Part shown: positions 1 through 7,911 of the stretch, one piece after another
Numbering within the stretch: position 1 is the first letter of the stretch
How the letters are laid out: each line of letters starts with the position of its first letter
Assembly: GCA_963709505.1 (NCBI GenBank)
Contig: CAVPXC010000013.1
Coordinates: 1 to 64,000, forward strand
Reading direction: 5' to 3'
DNA from: CAVPXC01 sp963709505
Lineage (GTDB): Bacteria > Chloroflexota > Anaerolineae > JAAEKA01
Length of the DNA stretch: 64,000 nt
The notes under the pieces: generated by a model
What the model was told of the DNA's origin: nothing
What the model saw: only the letters and a program-made list of their open reading frames with translations
The model's database searches: none
Made by a program: the position numbers and the translations under genes

Positions 1-60
1 TGGCAACGGTTGTTTGCCAGGGTTCGGATTATAACACAGCCAGTTGGCTTTTGCCAGTGG

Positions 61-906
61 TCACGATAGGGTCTGCGGGTCAATCGCGCTGCGTAGCTCC
101 TGCGTGAGCAGGCCAAACTCAGGGCTACCCATCAGGTCCAGTGTGCGCGGCTGGGGCAGGTCGATCTCGATTTCGTTCACCACCCGGCCAGGGCGATGGC
201 TCAGAACGAGGACGCGATCGGCGAGGAACACCGCTTCGGAAATGCTGTGAGTCACCATGACTGCGGTGTAGTGGTAGGCCTGGCGGATGCCGAGAAGCTC
301 CAGGTTCATACGCTCGCGCGTGATTGCGTCCAGCGAGCCAAACGGCTCGTCTAGCAACAGCAGCTCCGGCTCGTGTACGAGGGTACGAGCCAGGGCTGCT
401 CGCTGGGCCATGCCGCCGGAGAGCTGGCGCGGGTAGGCGTGTTCGAAGCCTTGCAGCCCGACGAGGGCGACAACGGCGCGCGCGCGCGCTTCGATCTCGT
501 TCTTGGGTAGGTTTTGCAGCTGCAGGGGCAGGGCGACGTTCTGCAACACTGTTCGCCACGGCATCAGATTGGCGTGCTGAAAGACGTAACCGATCTCGGG
601 CCGCGGCTCGGTCAGCTCCTGGCCCTGCAGATAGACACGTCCCCGGGTCGGCCACAACAGGCCACCCAGGATGCGAAGCAAGGTTGACTTTCCGCAGCCT
701 GACGGCCCGACGATACAGACGAATTCCCCTGACAGCACCTGAAAGGTCGTGCTGGCCAGTGCGCGCGTGGGTGCGCCGCCGTTGCTGCCATCGTAAAGGC
801 GTTCCACCTGTTCGACGCTCAGCAGCGGTGCAGATTCTGCGGTGGAATTTCCGTACTGTTCACTGTTCACTGCCCACTGTTCACTGGCAATGATCGGTCC
901 ATTCAT
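61..906 (-). CDS. ABC transporter ATP-binding protein of riboflavin (RibXY-type) importer
   Basis: A 281-aa nitrate/taurine/thiamine-precursor-class ATPase that would energise import through the adjacent permease. Visible motifs are Walker A GPSGCGKST, the Q-loop region GYVFQHANLMPW, signature LSGGMAQRAALAR, Walker B LLLLDEPFGSLD and the H-loop MVTHSISEA. It is the last gene of a three-gene unit (permease, lipoprotein, ATPase) behind an FMN riboswitch, so riboflavin is the inferred substrate; by ATPase sequence alone it could serve another NMT1/THI5-like substrate. The ATG at 906 has no clear Shine-Dalgarno. The N-terminal NSEQ-containing stretch is the translation of a GTTCACT-type tandem repeat (about 848-890), so the true start may lie downstream of it. 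Confidence 0.88.
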   Translation of the reverse strand: MNGPIIASEQWAVNSEQYGNSTAESAPLLSVEQVERLYDGSNGGAPTRALASTTFQVLSGEFVCIVGPSGCGKSTLLRILGGLLWPTRGRVYLQGQELTEPRPEIGYVFQHANLMPWRTVLQNVALPLQLQNLPKNEIEARARAVVALVGLQGFEHAYPRQLSGGMAQRAALARTLVHEPELLLLDEPFGSLDAITRERMNLELLGIRQAYHYTAVMVTHSISEAVFLADRVLVLSHRPGRVVNEIEIDLPQPRTLDLMGSPEFGLLTQELRSAIDPQTLS

Positions 907-919
907 GCGTATTGCTAGC

Positions 920-1963
920 CTACTTCAACTCGGCCTTCTCTACAAACTCGTTTGTGAAGATGCCCTCCACGGGAACGGCTTGCGTGATCAGGCCCATCTT
1001 CAGCATGAACTCCGCCGCCTTCTGCCAGGCCGCTGGGTCGGTGCGGCCCAGCTCAGCAGCTGTCGTCTGCCAGATGTCGAGTGATGCGTCAAAGATGGCT
1101 CGGTTGATGGCCTCGTTCTCTCCGCCCGCCTCCGGAACGGCTTTCAGGCTGGCGGCGAACGCCTCGTCGGGTAACTCAAGGGTGTCACGGATCCCTTGGA
1201 GTAGGGCCGTAGTCATCTTTTGGACGAGCTCCGGGTTCTCGGCGACCACTTTTTCGCTGGTGATCAGGCCGTTGGACGGAAGATCGACGTAGTCCGACAC
1301 AGGGATGACGTCGACTTCCCTGCCGGCTTGGCGCAACTGTACCGGCCCATTGACGATGTAGTCGATGGCGGCGTCCACCCGGCCTTCACTCACGGCGGCC
1401 GCCTGGGTGAAGCCGATACTCTGCAGGCTCACCTTGGTCTCGTCGATGCCGGCGCCATAGGCGAGAGCCTTCCATCCAACGAGACTGGCGCCATACAGGC
1501 CGGGAATGCCGATGTTATGCCCTTCCAGCGCTTTCGGGGTGCTAAGGTTCTTTTCTTTGAGCGCAAACACCACCACCGGGAACTTGCGATACCACGCGGT
1601 CACATATGTCAATGGCAGGCCCTGGGCGCGTCCGAGAATCACCTGCTCGCCGCTTCCGACCGCAAACGGGATGTCACCAGTGCCGACCAGCTTCAGGAAA
1701 TCGGTCTCGAAGCCGTGCTGAAAGACAACGTCAAGCCCTTGCTTGGCGAAATAGCCTTTGTCGCGCGCCACGTAAAACGGCGCGAACTGAACGCTAGGGA
1801 TGTATCCCAGGCCCAATACGATTTTGGTTAGCTCAGTGCTCGAGGTCGGGGCGGCGGCCTCCATCTCGGGAGATGGCGGCACGGGCGTGGTGGGCGGTGC
1901 GCACGCAACCAGGGCCAGAACAAACAAGCAAAGAATCACGGTGACTGTAACCAGTTTTGTCAT
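920..1963 (-). CDS. NMT1/THI5-like substrate-binding lipoprotein (RibY-type)
   Basis: A 347-aa periplasmic-type binding protein. A signal peptide ends in the lipobox LVAC, followed by a low-complexity Pro/Thr/Ala spacer and then the NMT1/SsuA-like domain (LGYIPSVQFAPFYVARDKGYF near its start). The start chosen is ATG 1963, preceded by GGAG nine bases upstream; an in-frame extension to 2059 would place non-signal sequence before the lipoprotein signal. Its gene follows the permease and precedes the ATPase. The family binds thiamine precursors, riboflavin, taurine and similar small molecules; the upstream FMN riboswitch points to riboflavin (RibY type). Confidence 0.87.
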   Translation of the reverse strand: MTKLVTVTVILCLFVLALVACAPPTTPVPPSPEMEAAAPTSSTELTKIVLGLGYIPSVQFAPFYVARDKGYFAKQGLDVVFQHGFETDFLKLVGTGDIPFAVGSGEQVILGRAQGLPLTYVTAWYRKFPVVVFALKEKNLSTPKALEGHNIGIPGLYGASLVGWKALAYGAGIDETKVSLQSIGFTQAAAVSEGRVDAAIDYIVNGPVQLRQAGREVDVIPVSDYVDLPSNGLITSEKVVAENPELVQKMTTALLQGIRDTLELPDEAFAASLKAVPEAGGENEAINRAIFDASLDIWQTTAAELGRTDPAAWQKAAEFMLKMGLITQAVPVEGIFTNEFVEKAELK

Positions 1964-2003
1964 GAGCTTGATCTCCGATCTTAAGGTGAATCGACTATGT
2001 TTG

Positions 2004-2825
2004 CTAAATAATCCGTTGCCACGCCAAGAGCCGATGTTCCAGCCAGGCGACGGCGCCATACAGCAGGACGGCGATCACGACCAGGGCTGCCAAGGCGACG
2101 AACAGCAGAGGTGTGTCCAGTATGCCGCGCGACAGGTTGATCAAGAAGCCTAGGCCTCGGTCCGCACCCACGAACTCGGCCACAATGGCGCCGATAACTG
2201 CCAGCGTGACGCCGATCTTCAGTCCTCCGAACAGCACGGGCAGCGCGGCGGGAATCTCGAGCTTGGCCAAGATCTGCCACCGGCTGGCGCGCAGCGATTG
2301 CATCAGTGCGTGCAGGTCGGGCTCGACCGATCGAATGCCGACGATCGTGTTGATCAACGTCGGAAAGAAGATCGTCAGCGCGCAGATAAGCACCTTGCTC
2401 AGACCGGGTGAGCTGATCCAGATGATCAGCAGCGGCGCGATGGCGATGATAGGAACCGCCTGCGAAGCTACGAGATAGGGTGAGAGCAAGCGCTCCAGCC
2501 GGTGGGATTTGGCCAGCAGGTACCCAAGTACCATTGCTGTGCTCAGGCCAAGCGCCAGCCCGGCCAGGATTTCCCAGAGTGTAATCTGAGCGTGGTACCA
2601 TAGGCTGCCGTCTGCGATCACGATGCTCAGCTTATGCGCAACCAGACCCGGGGAAGGCAAGATAAACGCGGGGTACTGTTGCCAGCGCACCAGGCCCTCC
2701 CAGAGCAGTAGGATCACGCCCAGGATGACAGGCGCGAGGAGTATCTCGGTTCGATGGGTTCGGAACCAAATGCCACGTTTCGGCTTTTCGCTTGTTTGCT
2801 TCACCATGCGGTCAATGGCCCACAT
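2004..2825 (-). CDS. ABC transporter permease, riboflavin (RibX-type)
   Basis: A 273-aa inner-membrane permease of the BPD_transp_1 / SsuC-ThiX class with about six hydrophobic segments. The coupling-helix EAA region is visible around the stretch beginning SLRASRWQI. It is the first gene after the FMN riboswitch and would form the channel for the downstream lipoprotein and ATPase. ATG 2825 is preferred because AGGTGA lies eight bases upstream; a GTG at 2837 is in frame but overlaps that ribosome-binding site. The gene begins about 20 bases after a hairpin with a U-tract, so its transcription is probably interrupted when FMN is abundant. Confidence 0.88.
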   Translation of the reverse strand: MWAIDRMVKQTSEKPKRGIWFRTHRTEILLAPVILGVILLLWEGLVRWQQYPAFILPSPGLVAHKLSIVIADGSLWYHAQITLWEILAGLALGLSTAMVLGYLLAKSHRLERLLSPYLVASQAVPIIAIAPLLIIWISSPGLSKVLICALTIFFPTLINTIVGIRSVEPDLHALMQSLRASRWQILAKLEIPAALPVLFGGLKIGVTLAVIGAIVAEFVGADRGLGFLINLSRGILDTPLLFVALAALVVIAVLLYGAVAWLEHRLLAWQRII

Positions 2826-2845
2826 TATCGTCTTCACCTAGCCGC

Positions 2846-2882
2846 AAAAGAAAACCCGGCCAAAGGCGTAGACCTGGCCGGG
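2846..2882 (-). terminator. Intrinsic terminator of the FMN riboswitch expression platform
   Basis: On the minus strand CCCGGCCA (2882-2875) pairs with TGGCCGGG (2862-2855), followed at once by TTTTCTTTT (2854-2846). It lies between the FMN aptamer and the permease ribosome-binding site, where a regulated premature terminator is expected. Confidence 0.75.
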
Positions 2883-2970
2883 GCGATGGAATTGAGCTGG
2901 CTGCCTGGTCGCGCTGAACAAGCCGATCTGCCTTGCGCAGACCACACCGGAAGGCCGGCCCATGGCGCGG

Positions 2971-3008
2971 AACACCCCCGACGTCACAGGCCGACCTTCG
3001 GGGGTGTT
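2971..3008 (-). promoter_or_regulatory. Strong hairpin between FMN aptamer and terminator
   Basis: AACACCCCCGA (2971-2981) and TCGGGGGTGTT (2998-3008) form a perfect 11-bp stem with a 16-base loop. It has no U-tract on the minus strand, so it is not a terminator in that direction. It may be part of the switching platform or a processing or stability element. Confidence 0.4.
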
Positions 3009-3152
3009 TGAGACGGGTCAGGAGCCTTGGCCGGCGGGAGCCTTAGCCCCAGGCCGTGCCACGGGTAGCCACGCGTCTGCAAGGCAGCATTTCGCCGCGC
3101 GTAGCAGGCAAAGTCCACAAGAGCGCATGGTGCGCTTGTGGCTGTACGCAGC

Positions 3153-3336
3153 TCAACCTTCTCTCATCCGGACTATACCGTCGGCTCTGGCCTTGATCAC
3201 CAGATCCACCGCCGAAGCGGGTCACGGGCTCAGAAAGCCGCACTGCGGCTTTCTCTACCGTCGGTCGGGAATTGAGCGATAGGTCTCGTGCTGTTCTCAC
3301 AGCTCGGGACCCTGCCCTCACCCTGCCCTGAAGGTC
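3153..3336 (-). promoter_or_regulatory. FMN riboswitch (RFN element)
   Basis: Read on the minus strand it carries the conserved FMN-aptamer blocks in order: CAGGGCAGGG, TTCCCGACC followed by GACGGT, GAGCCCGTGACC, GATCTGGTGA, CAGAGCCGACGGT and AGTCCGGATGAGAGAAGG. The closing P1 stem pairs ACCTTCA at the 5' end with GAGAAGGT at the 3' end. The P2 arm contains an insertion of roughly 55-60 bases between the usual GGGT and TTCCCGACC blocks, with its own small hairpin GCTGT/ACAGC. The element controls the riboflavin-type ABC transporter downstream. Confidence 0.9.
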
Positions 3337-3359
3337 TTGCTTACTATTCAATTGTGACC

Positions 3360-3388
3360 ATTATAACACGTCCCCGGGCATGGGTCAA
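3360..3388 (-). promoter_or_regulatory. Sigma-70-like promoter of the riboflavin transporter unit
   Basis: Minus strand: TTGACC (3388-3383), 17-bp spacer, TATAAT (3365-3360). Transcription would begin near 3353, just upstream of the FMN aptamer. Confidence 0.72.
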
Positions 3389-3433
3389 GGAAGCGACGTT
3401 CCGAGTTCCGAAAGAGGGAAGATGCGGCGGATG

Positions 3434-3516
3434 ACTGAACAGTGAACAGTGAACAGTGAACAGTTGGGACCAACTACTGTTCACTGTATACTGTTCACTG
3501 TTCACTGTTCACTGTC
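3434..3516. repeat. Heptamer repeat, direct then inverted (TGAACAG / CTGTTCA)
   Basis: Four tandem copies of the 7-mer AGTGAAC run from about 3438. They are followed by an inverted block of CTGTTCA copies ending at 3516, so the whole could fold into a long imperfect hairpin. The same 7-mer recurs at about 848-890 inside the start of the ATPase gene. It fills the space between the riboflavin promoter and the metallo-beta-lactamase gene. Confidence 0.8.
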
Positions 3517-4369
3517 CTAGTGGCGAGTGACCGCGGTGCCTGTCTTGGCCTGGTAGAGATGATACAGATTAGCCTGGTGCAGGCGCTGGACCATGCCGTT
3601 GAGCGGAATGCGGGACTTGCCGCACTGCTCAATGCTCGTCTTGAGTAGACTTTCCATCGGCGTGTGGCTTGCGACGTGTTTCTCCACGGCTTGCTCGATG
3701 CAGTCCAAATACTTGAGGCTGGACAGGATGGTGCTGCGGATCTCGCCCCGTAGGAGTACTTCGCCATGTCCCTGGACGACGTTTTCTAGCCCGGAGATCT
3801 CGATGTTGCGCAGGGAGCGGCGCAAGTCGTCGATATTGCCCCCGCCCGGAAAGTCAAGATAGGGCACAGGCAGTATCGTATCGCTGGCAAAGAGGACCTT
3901 GTCCTCCTTCACGCGCACCGTAATCAAGGTCGGGGCTATGGCCGGGCGAGTGTCGCAGTGTGATGGTTTTACCGCCCAATCGCAGGGTGAGCACGCTGTC
4001 GAAAACGACATCAGGCAGGCGCACCTTGACCTCCGCGAGGTCGGGGGTTTGGTTTTTTGCCTGGGCCAGACTTTGCTCACCGTATCTGGTCAGAAACTCG
4101 CGCGCCTTACGATGGCTTATCAGTTCGGCGTCTCCAAATAGATAGCTGCCATGGGTGTGGTCGGCGTGGGCGTGGGTATTGATGACGTAACGAATCCCTT
4201 GCGGACAGCGTCGCGCGGCAAAATCGCGCAGCGCTTTGCTTTCCTTGGGGAACGGCAGTGTGTCAACGACGACTGCTCCTTCCTCGGTCACGATGACGCC
4301 CGCAGTTACTTGGAGGTAGAGCTCACTGCGGAAGACATAGATGTCGGAGGCAACCCGCTCTCGCAGCAT
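3517..4369 (-). CDS. Metallo-beta-lactamase-fold hydrolase (frameshifted)
   Basis: The N-terminal part (4369 to about 3928) reads MLRERVASDIYVF and carries the metal motif THAHADHTHG (HxHxDH) and a later HSPGHSPD. The protein continues in another frame from LITVRVKEDKVLFASD (second metal-binding region) to a C-terminal helical part ending at 3517. One extra base near 3925-3936 separates the halves; removing it gives a continuous protein of about 283 aa. The fold is that of glyoxalase II / RNase Z-like hydrolases and the substrate cannot be assigned. The gene is followed by the heptamer repeat and preceded by the 6S RNA gene. Confidence 0.75.
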
Positions 4370-4393
4370 AACCTGTCCAATCCTTTCCGGCTA

Positions 4394-4424
4394 AAGAAAG
4401 GCCATCAGCCGTTAGCCGATGGCC
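4394..4424 (-). terminator. Terminator of 6S RNA
   Basis: GGCCATCGGCTAACGGCTGATGGCC (4424-4400), a near-perfect hairpin, is followed on the minus strand by TTTCTTT. Confidence 0.75.
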
Positions 4425-4628
4425 TGGATCCTCATGGTTCCCCGCCGTGCCGTGTGTCATCGGGTCTTGAACCTGCTTACGCAGGTGGGAAGCTAGATCG
4501 ACGGCGTCCACCTTGCCAGTCTCGGGTTGAACCGAGGGCTATCGTGTATTCCGGCGAGATGTCGCTTCCCTTCGGATCGGTGTTGGCTCAAAACGTAGAA
4601 AGGACATCACGCACACAGCAGGGGATCT
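4394..4628 (-). ncRNA. ssrS: 6S RNA
   Basis: About 235 nt between a strong promoter and a terminator. The minus strand shows the 6S-type 3' half: AGCTTCCCACCTGCGTAAGC, then AGGTTCAAGACCCGATGACA with CACGGCACGGCGGGG after it, which can pair with the 5' half (CGCCGGAATACACGATAG, CCCTCGGTTCAACC) to leave a central bulge. The 6S consensus shape is a long hairpin with an open bulge mimicking a promoter; the molecule binds and inhibits the housekeeping RNA polymerase. Its 3' terminator hairpin (4400-4424) is included. Assignment rests on motifs and arrangement read by eye. Confidence 0.7.
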
Positions 4629-4634
4629 GACGTG

Positions 4635-4663
4635 ATAATAGCACAAGTGCTGCAAATCTGCAA
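4635..4663 (-). promoter_or_regulatory. Sigma-70-like promoter of 6S RNA
   Basis: Minus strand: TTGCAG (4663-4658), exactly 17 bp, TATTAT (4640-4635). The start site is expected near 4628, matching the 5' end of the proposed 6S RNA. Confidence 0.72.
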
Positions 4664-4848
4664 GTCGCCAAGATTTCGCGATAGCCAGACCGAACGTTTG
4701 CCGATGGACTTCTTTGGCTATGTATGTATAATGCGCTTTGATCTGATGAGCGCGGTGGCTGCGGCCCAGGGAGACAGGGGCGCAGTTCTTGCTGAACCAA
4801 CTAGCGGTAGCGGCGTAGCAGACAGCATCGAGGATCAAAACGTAGACT

Positions 4849-5243
4849 ATGGGCAAAAAGAACAAGACGCGTTCCACAAGCGTGGCGACCGAGACAGCGG
4901 GCGTGCCGGCTATGCAGAGCGGTGATCGGGTGCCGGCAGCAGGGCCAGTCAAGCAAGACTCGGGCGAGCTTCAGGGCAGGATCGACGATCTTACCGCCAA
5001 GCTGCGGCGGCGCGACGACGAGTTGGCAGAGGTTCAGCTACCGTTTGGCCGCCATGGAGCACATGCTTGCAGGCCCGCGATAGCAGCCTGGCAGCTCTTC
5101 AGGCCGAGGTCAACCGACTGCGCGCCGCTTTGCAGCAGGGAGGCGGAACCCCACCTGTCCAAGCGGTTGTGACCAAACCAGAGATCCATGACGTGGTGGA
5201 TCAGCTCCCCAAGCATGCCACTCTTACGATACACCACGCGTGA
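4849..5243 (+). CDS. N-terminal coiled-coil part of the amidase gene (frame-broken)
   Basis: Begins ATG GGC AAA AAG and encodes a charged, hydrophilic N-terminus leading into a coiled-coil-like stretch (RIDDLTAKLRRRDDELAEVQ). After a frame break near 5035-5045 the reading continues as LQAEVNRLRAALQQGGG, then DVVDQLPKHATLT, and reaches a stop overlapping the amidase start at 5240. The spacing and the linker just before the amidase fold suggest one original gene (4849-6013) split by two indels near 5040 and 5230-5242. The function of the coiled coil is unknown; it may tether or oligomerise the amidase. Confidence 0.5.
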
Positions 5244-6013
5244 GCCTCAATCGAATTACCCACATCTGTATCCACCACAGCGCCACTGCCGGCTCTATTC
5301 CTCTGGAAAACGTCGCCAAGTATCATGTTGAGGACCGCGGCTGGCCTGGAATCGGCTATCATTTCTACGTCAAGCCGGACGGCACAATCTATCAGACTAA
5401 TCGGGCGGAAACCATCTCATTCCAAGTCAGCCAAAACAACGACTATTCTGTCGGCGTCTGTGTGTCGGGCGATTTTACCTATGCTCCGCCGCCCGATATA
5501 CAGGTAGACGCGGCGGCTCGCCTGGTGGCTTGGCTGATGCAGGAGTTTTCTGTGCCCGAACAAAACGTGTTGGGCCACAAAGAGTTTCCTAACAACGACA
5601 CGAGCTGCCCTGGCGAGACGTGGCTGAAGAAACAGAGTTGGAAGAACACCCTCGCGAATCGCGTACGCTCCGTGCGCGGTGGCTCCGTGGGCCAAGCGCA
5701 GATCAAGCCTATCGGGCATTACGTGCTGTTTTGGCAGAAGCCGGATGCTTGGGCGCAACAGGACTGGAAAGCGGCCGAGATTTATGTTGGTCGATTCAGA
5801 CCCACCGCCGGCTTTTCGGTGGACGATGCCAAAGCTGCCCAATCCGTCACGATCGTCGGCGGCCCGGCTGGCGTGCCGGCGGAAGCAGAGCAGCAACTGC
5901 GCGCCGCTGGCTGTCAGGTGGAGCGATTGGCCGGCGTCGACTTTGCCGACACCAAGCGCATCCTGGATGCGTTGGCCGAGAGTGGCCGCCGTTTTCAGAC
6001 ACTTCCTGGCTAG
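5240..6013 (+). CDS. N-acetylmuramoyl-L-alanine amidase / PGRP-fold protein
   Basis: A 257-aa protein with an Amidase_2/PGRP domain over about the first 150 residues. The zinc-ligand signatures are ICIHHSAT (His near residue 12), GYHFYVKPDGTIYQ, and a third site around GHKEFPNNDTSCPG (His, Cys). The family cleaves the MurNAc-L-Ala amide of peptidoglycan. No signal peptide is seen from the GTG at 5240, consistent with this being the C-terminal portion of a longer gene beginning at 4849. The last 90 residues (from GHYVLFWQKP) form a second, unrecognised domain. It lies 46 bp upstream of scpA. Confidence 0.8.
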   Translation: MSLNRITHICIHHSATAGSIPLENVAKYHVEDRGWPGIGYHFYVKPDGTIYQTNRAETISFQVSQNNDYSVGVCVSGDFTYAPPPDIQVDAAARLVAWLMQEFSVPEQNVLGHKEFPNNDTSCPGETWLKKQSWKNTLANRVRSVRGGSVGQAQIKPIGHYVLFWQKPDAWAQQDWKAAEIYVGRFRPTAGFSVDDAKAAQSVTIVGGPAGVPAEAEQQLRAAGCQVERLAGVDFADTKRILDALAESGRRFQTLPG

Positions 6014-6059
6014 CCTTTACCATGCCAGGATAGTTTTTCATTACTTGAAGGGCCGCTGG

Positions 6060-6821
6060 ATGCAACTCTTGGCCGAATCTGATGCCCCACCTGCCGGCTA
6101 CGTCGTTAAACTGCCGTTATTCGAGGGGCCACTGGACCTGCTGCTTCATCTCATTCAAAAGAACGAGCTGGATATCACGGTCATCTCCTTGGGATTGGTG
6201 GCCGACCAGTTCGTTGAGCACTTAAGGGGCCTGGCAGAGGTGCGAGCTGAAGTAATCGCCGATTTCCTGGTGGTGGCTGCCAAGCTGCTGCTCATCAAGT
6301 CGCGGTTGTTATTGCCTAGGCCCCCGGTCAAGGAGGAAGAGGAGGAGGAGGATCCCGGCGAAACCCTGGCACGCCGGCTCCGGCAGTATAAGCGCTTCAA
6401 GCAGGCCGCCGGCTTTTTGAAGGCCGTGGAGGAACAAGGACGGCCTTCCTATGTGCGCGTGGCGCCGCCTCCGCCGATGGAGGCCAGGCTCGACTTGGAA
6501 GGCCTATCGCTCGACGACCTGATTGCCGCACTGAGTCAATTGGCGAAGTTGGAACAGGAAGCGCAGCCGGCGAACACTTTGTTGATCCCGCGCAAGGTCA
6601 CGGTGCGAGAGAAGATCGAGTGGATCGAGCAGCTGATGGCCAGTGGCCTACCCGTCCCGTTTGCGCGGGTGGTGGGTAGGCATGGCACCCGGGTGGATAT
6701 CGTAGTTAGCCTGTGGGCTGTGCTGGAGCTGATCAAACGTGGGCGCCTGCGGGCCCAGCAATCGGAGCTATTTGGTGAGATCCTGCTGGTTGATCTAATG
6801 CCGGCAGGTTCAGAGGGTTAA
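6060..6821 (+). CDS. scpA: Segregation and condensation protein A
   Basis: A 253-aa kleisin of the Smc-ScpAB complex, which compacts and helps segregate the chromosome. The hallmark N-terminus LPLFEGPLDLLLHLIQKNELDI is visible, as are the AKLLLIKSRLLLP helix, an acidic linker, and a C-terminal winged-helix part (VVSLWAVLELIKRGRLRA). ATG 6060 is chosen because an upstream in-frame extension overlaps the amidase gene and lacks family resemblance. No scpB is seen nearby. It is followed 2 bp later by a TPR protein gene and then prfA, so the genes are probably cotranscribed. Confidence 0.92.
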   Translation: MQLLAESDAPPAGYVVKLPLFEGPLDLLLHLIQKNELDITVISLGLVADQFVEHLRGLAEVRAEVIADFLVVAAKLLLIKSRLLLPRPPVKEEEEEEDPGETLARRLRQYKRFKQAAGFLKAVEEQGRPSYVRVAPPPPMEARLDLEGLSLDDLIAALSQLAKLEQEAQPANTLLIPRKVTVREKIEWIEQLMASGLPVPFARVVGRHGTRVDIVVSLWAVLELIKRGRLRAQQSELFGEILLVDLMPAGSEG

Positions 6822-6823
6822 CC

Positions 6824-7787
6824 ATGGCCATTGCAGTGAAACCGGGCACACAAACGGCAGCCGATGAGCTGCGCACGCTGCTGGCCCAATGCGAAGATCG
6901 GATCGTGAAGCTGAGCGGTCGTCCGGCTGCCGCCGAGCTTTTTTCCGGCATGGACAAGCTGGCCGAGATGTGGCCTGCGATTCAGGATGCTGGAGTGGAC
7001 GTGCGCGGCGAGTGGAACTCGATGGGAGTCCCTGCAGGCGCAACTGCAAAAGCGCGGCGCCAAGGTCCTGGCTGCATGGGGCGGTCGCCAAGCCTTGGTA
7101 GACGCGCGTGCTGCAACCGCGCCCGACAGGAGTTGCTGGTGGTGGTGGTTGGACGAGTTGATGGCGGCGCAGCAGCGCAGCCGGCTACTGAAAACCGCTG
7201 GCATCCTGGCGGCCGTGATCGCCCTTGCTGTGTTCAGCCTGTTGCTGTTCAACCGGCTTTTTCCCGTAGACGAGCGTGTCCGCGAAACCTACAACCTGCG
7301 GACCAACGCCGAGGCCTCCATCCTCATCGGCGATTATGAGTCGGCATTCAGCGCCATGCAGCAGGCCGCGGCGATCATGCCGGAGGACGCATCCCTTCAG
7401 ATCATGGTCGGTGTGCTGGCTGAGCTTAGAGGTGATCCGGCCATCGCCGCAGAGGCATGGGACACGGCCCGCTCGCTATTGCCGGAGAACGAGAGCGAGT
7501 TTCTCATCAAGCGCGGGATGGCCTACGGCCAAACCAATCAGTTCGAGAAGTCGGTGCAGGATGAACTGGCGGCCCTCGCACTCGACCCCAACTCCGCTAA
7601 GGCCTATTTGTATCTGGGCGCAGCCTACGAAGGCCAGAACAAAATCCCTGAGGCGCTCGATGCCTTTACAAAGGCCAGTGACCTGGCAAGTGATACCGAC
7701 CCACAGCTAACGGTGCTGGCGCGCACCCGGATGGCGTCCTTGCTGCAAAAAGCTCCGATCATACAGCCAACCGGCGTCAGTCCGTAG
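6824..7787 (+). CDS. Membrane-anchored TPR protein (frameshifted)
   Basis: Starts ATG 6824, two bases after scpA stops. The first 65 residues are soluble and helical; a frame break lies near 7018-7025, after which the protein continues WESLQAQLQKRGAKV. One membrane helix (TAGILAAVIALAVFSLLLF) precedes two to four TPR-like helical pairs (DYESAFSAMQQAAAIMPED; PNSAKAYLYLGAAYEGQNK). About 320 aa after repair. It probably serves as a scaffold at the membrane; no enzymatic motif is seen. The position between scpA and prfA suggests cotranscription rather than a specific role. Confidence 0.65.
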
Positions 7788-7832
7788 GCCGGTCGTGGGG
7801 CAATCGAATTCCCCATTTTGCCCAAACTGTGG

Positions 7833-7883
7833 TAGAATCTTCCGTGGGCGGTTGCTAAGGCAATAGCAACCGTCACCTTTTTT
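7833..7883 (+). promoter_or_regulatory. Candidate prfA promoter -10 and leader hairpin
   Basis: An extended -10 (TGG TAGAAT, -10 at 7833-7838) is followed by a 9-bp hairpin CGGTTGCTA/TAGCAACCG (7849-7857 with 7864-7872) and a run of six T at 7878-7883. No good -35 is visible. The hairpin plus T-run could act as a weak terminator of the upstream gene or as a leader attenuator for prfA. Confidence 0.4.
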
Positions 7884-7911
7884 GACGCCCCTGTTCGGAG
7901 AAAACAAAACG

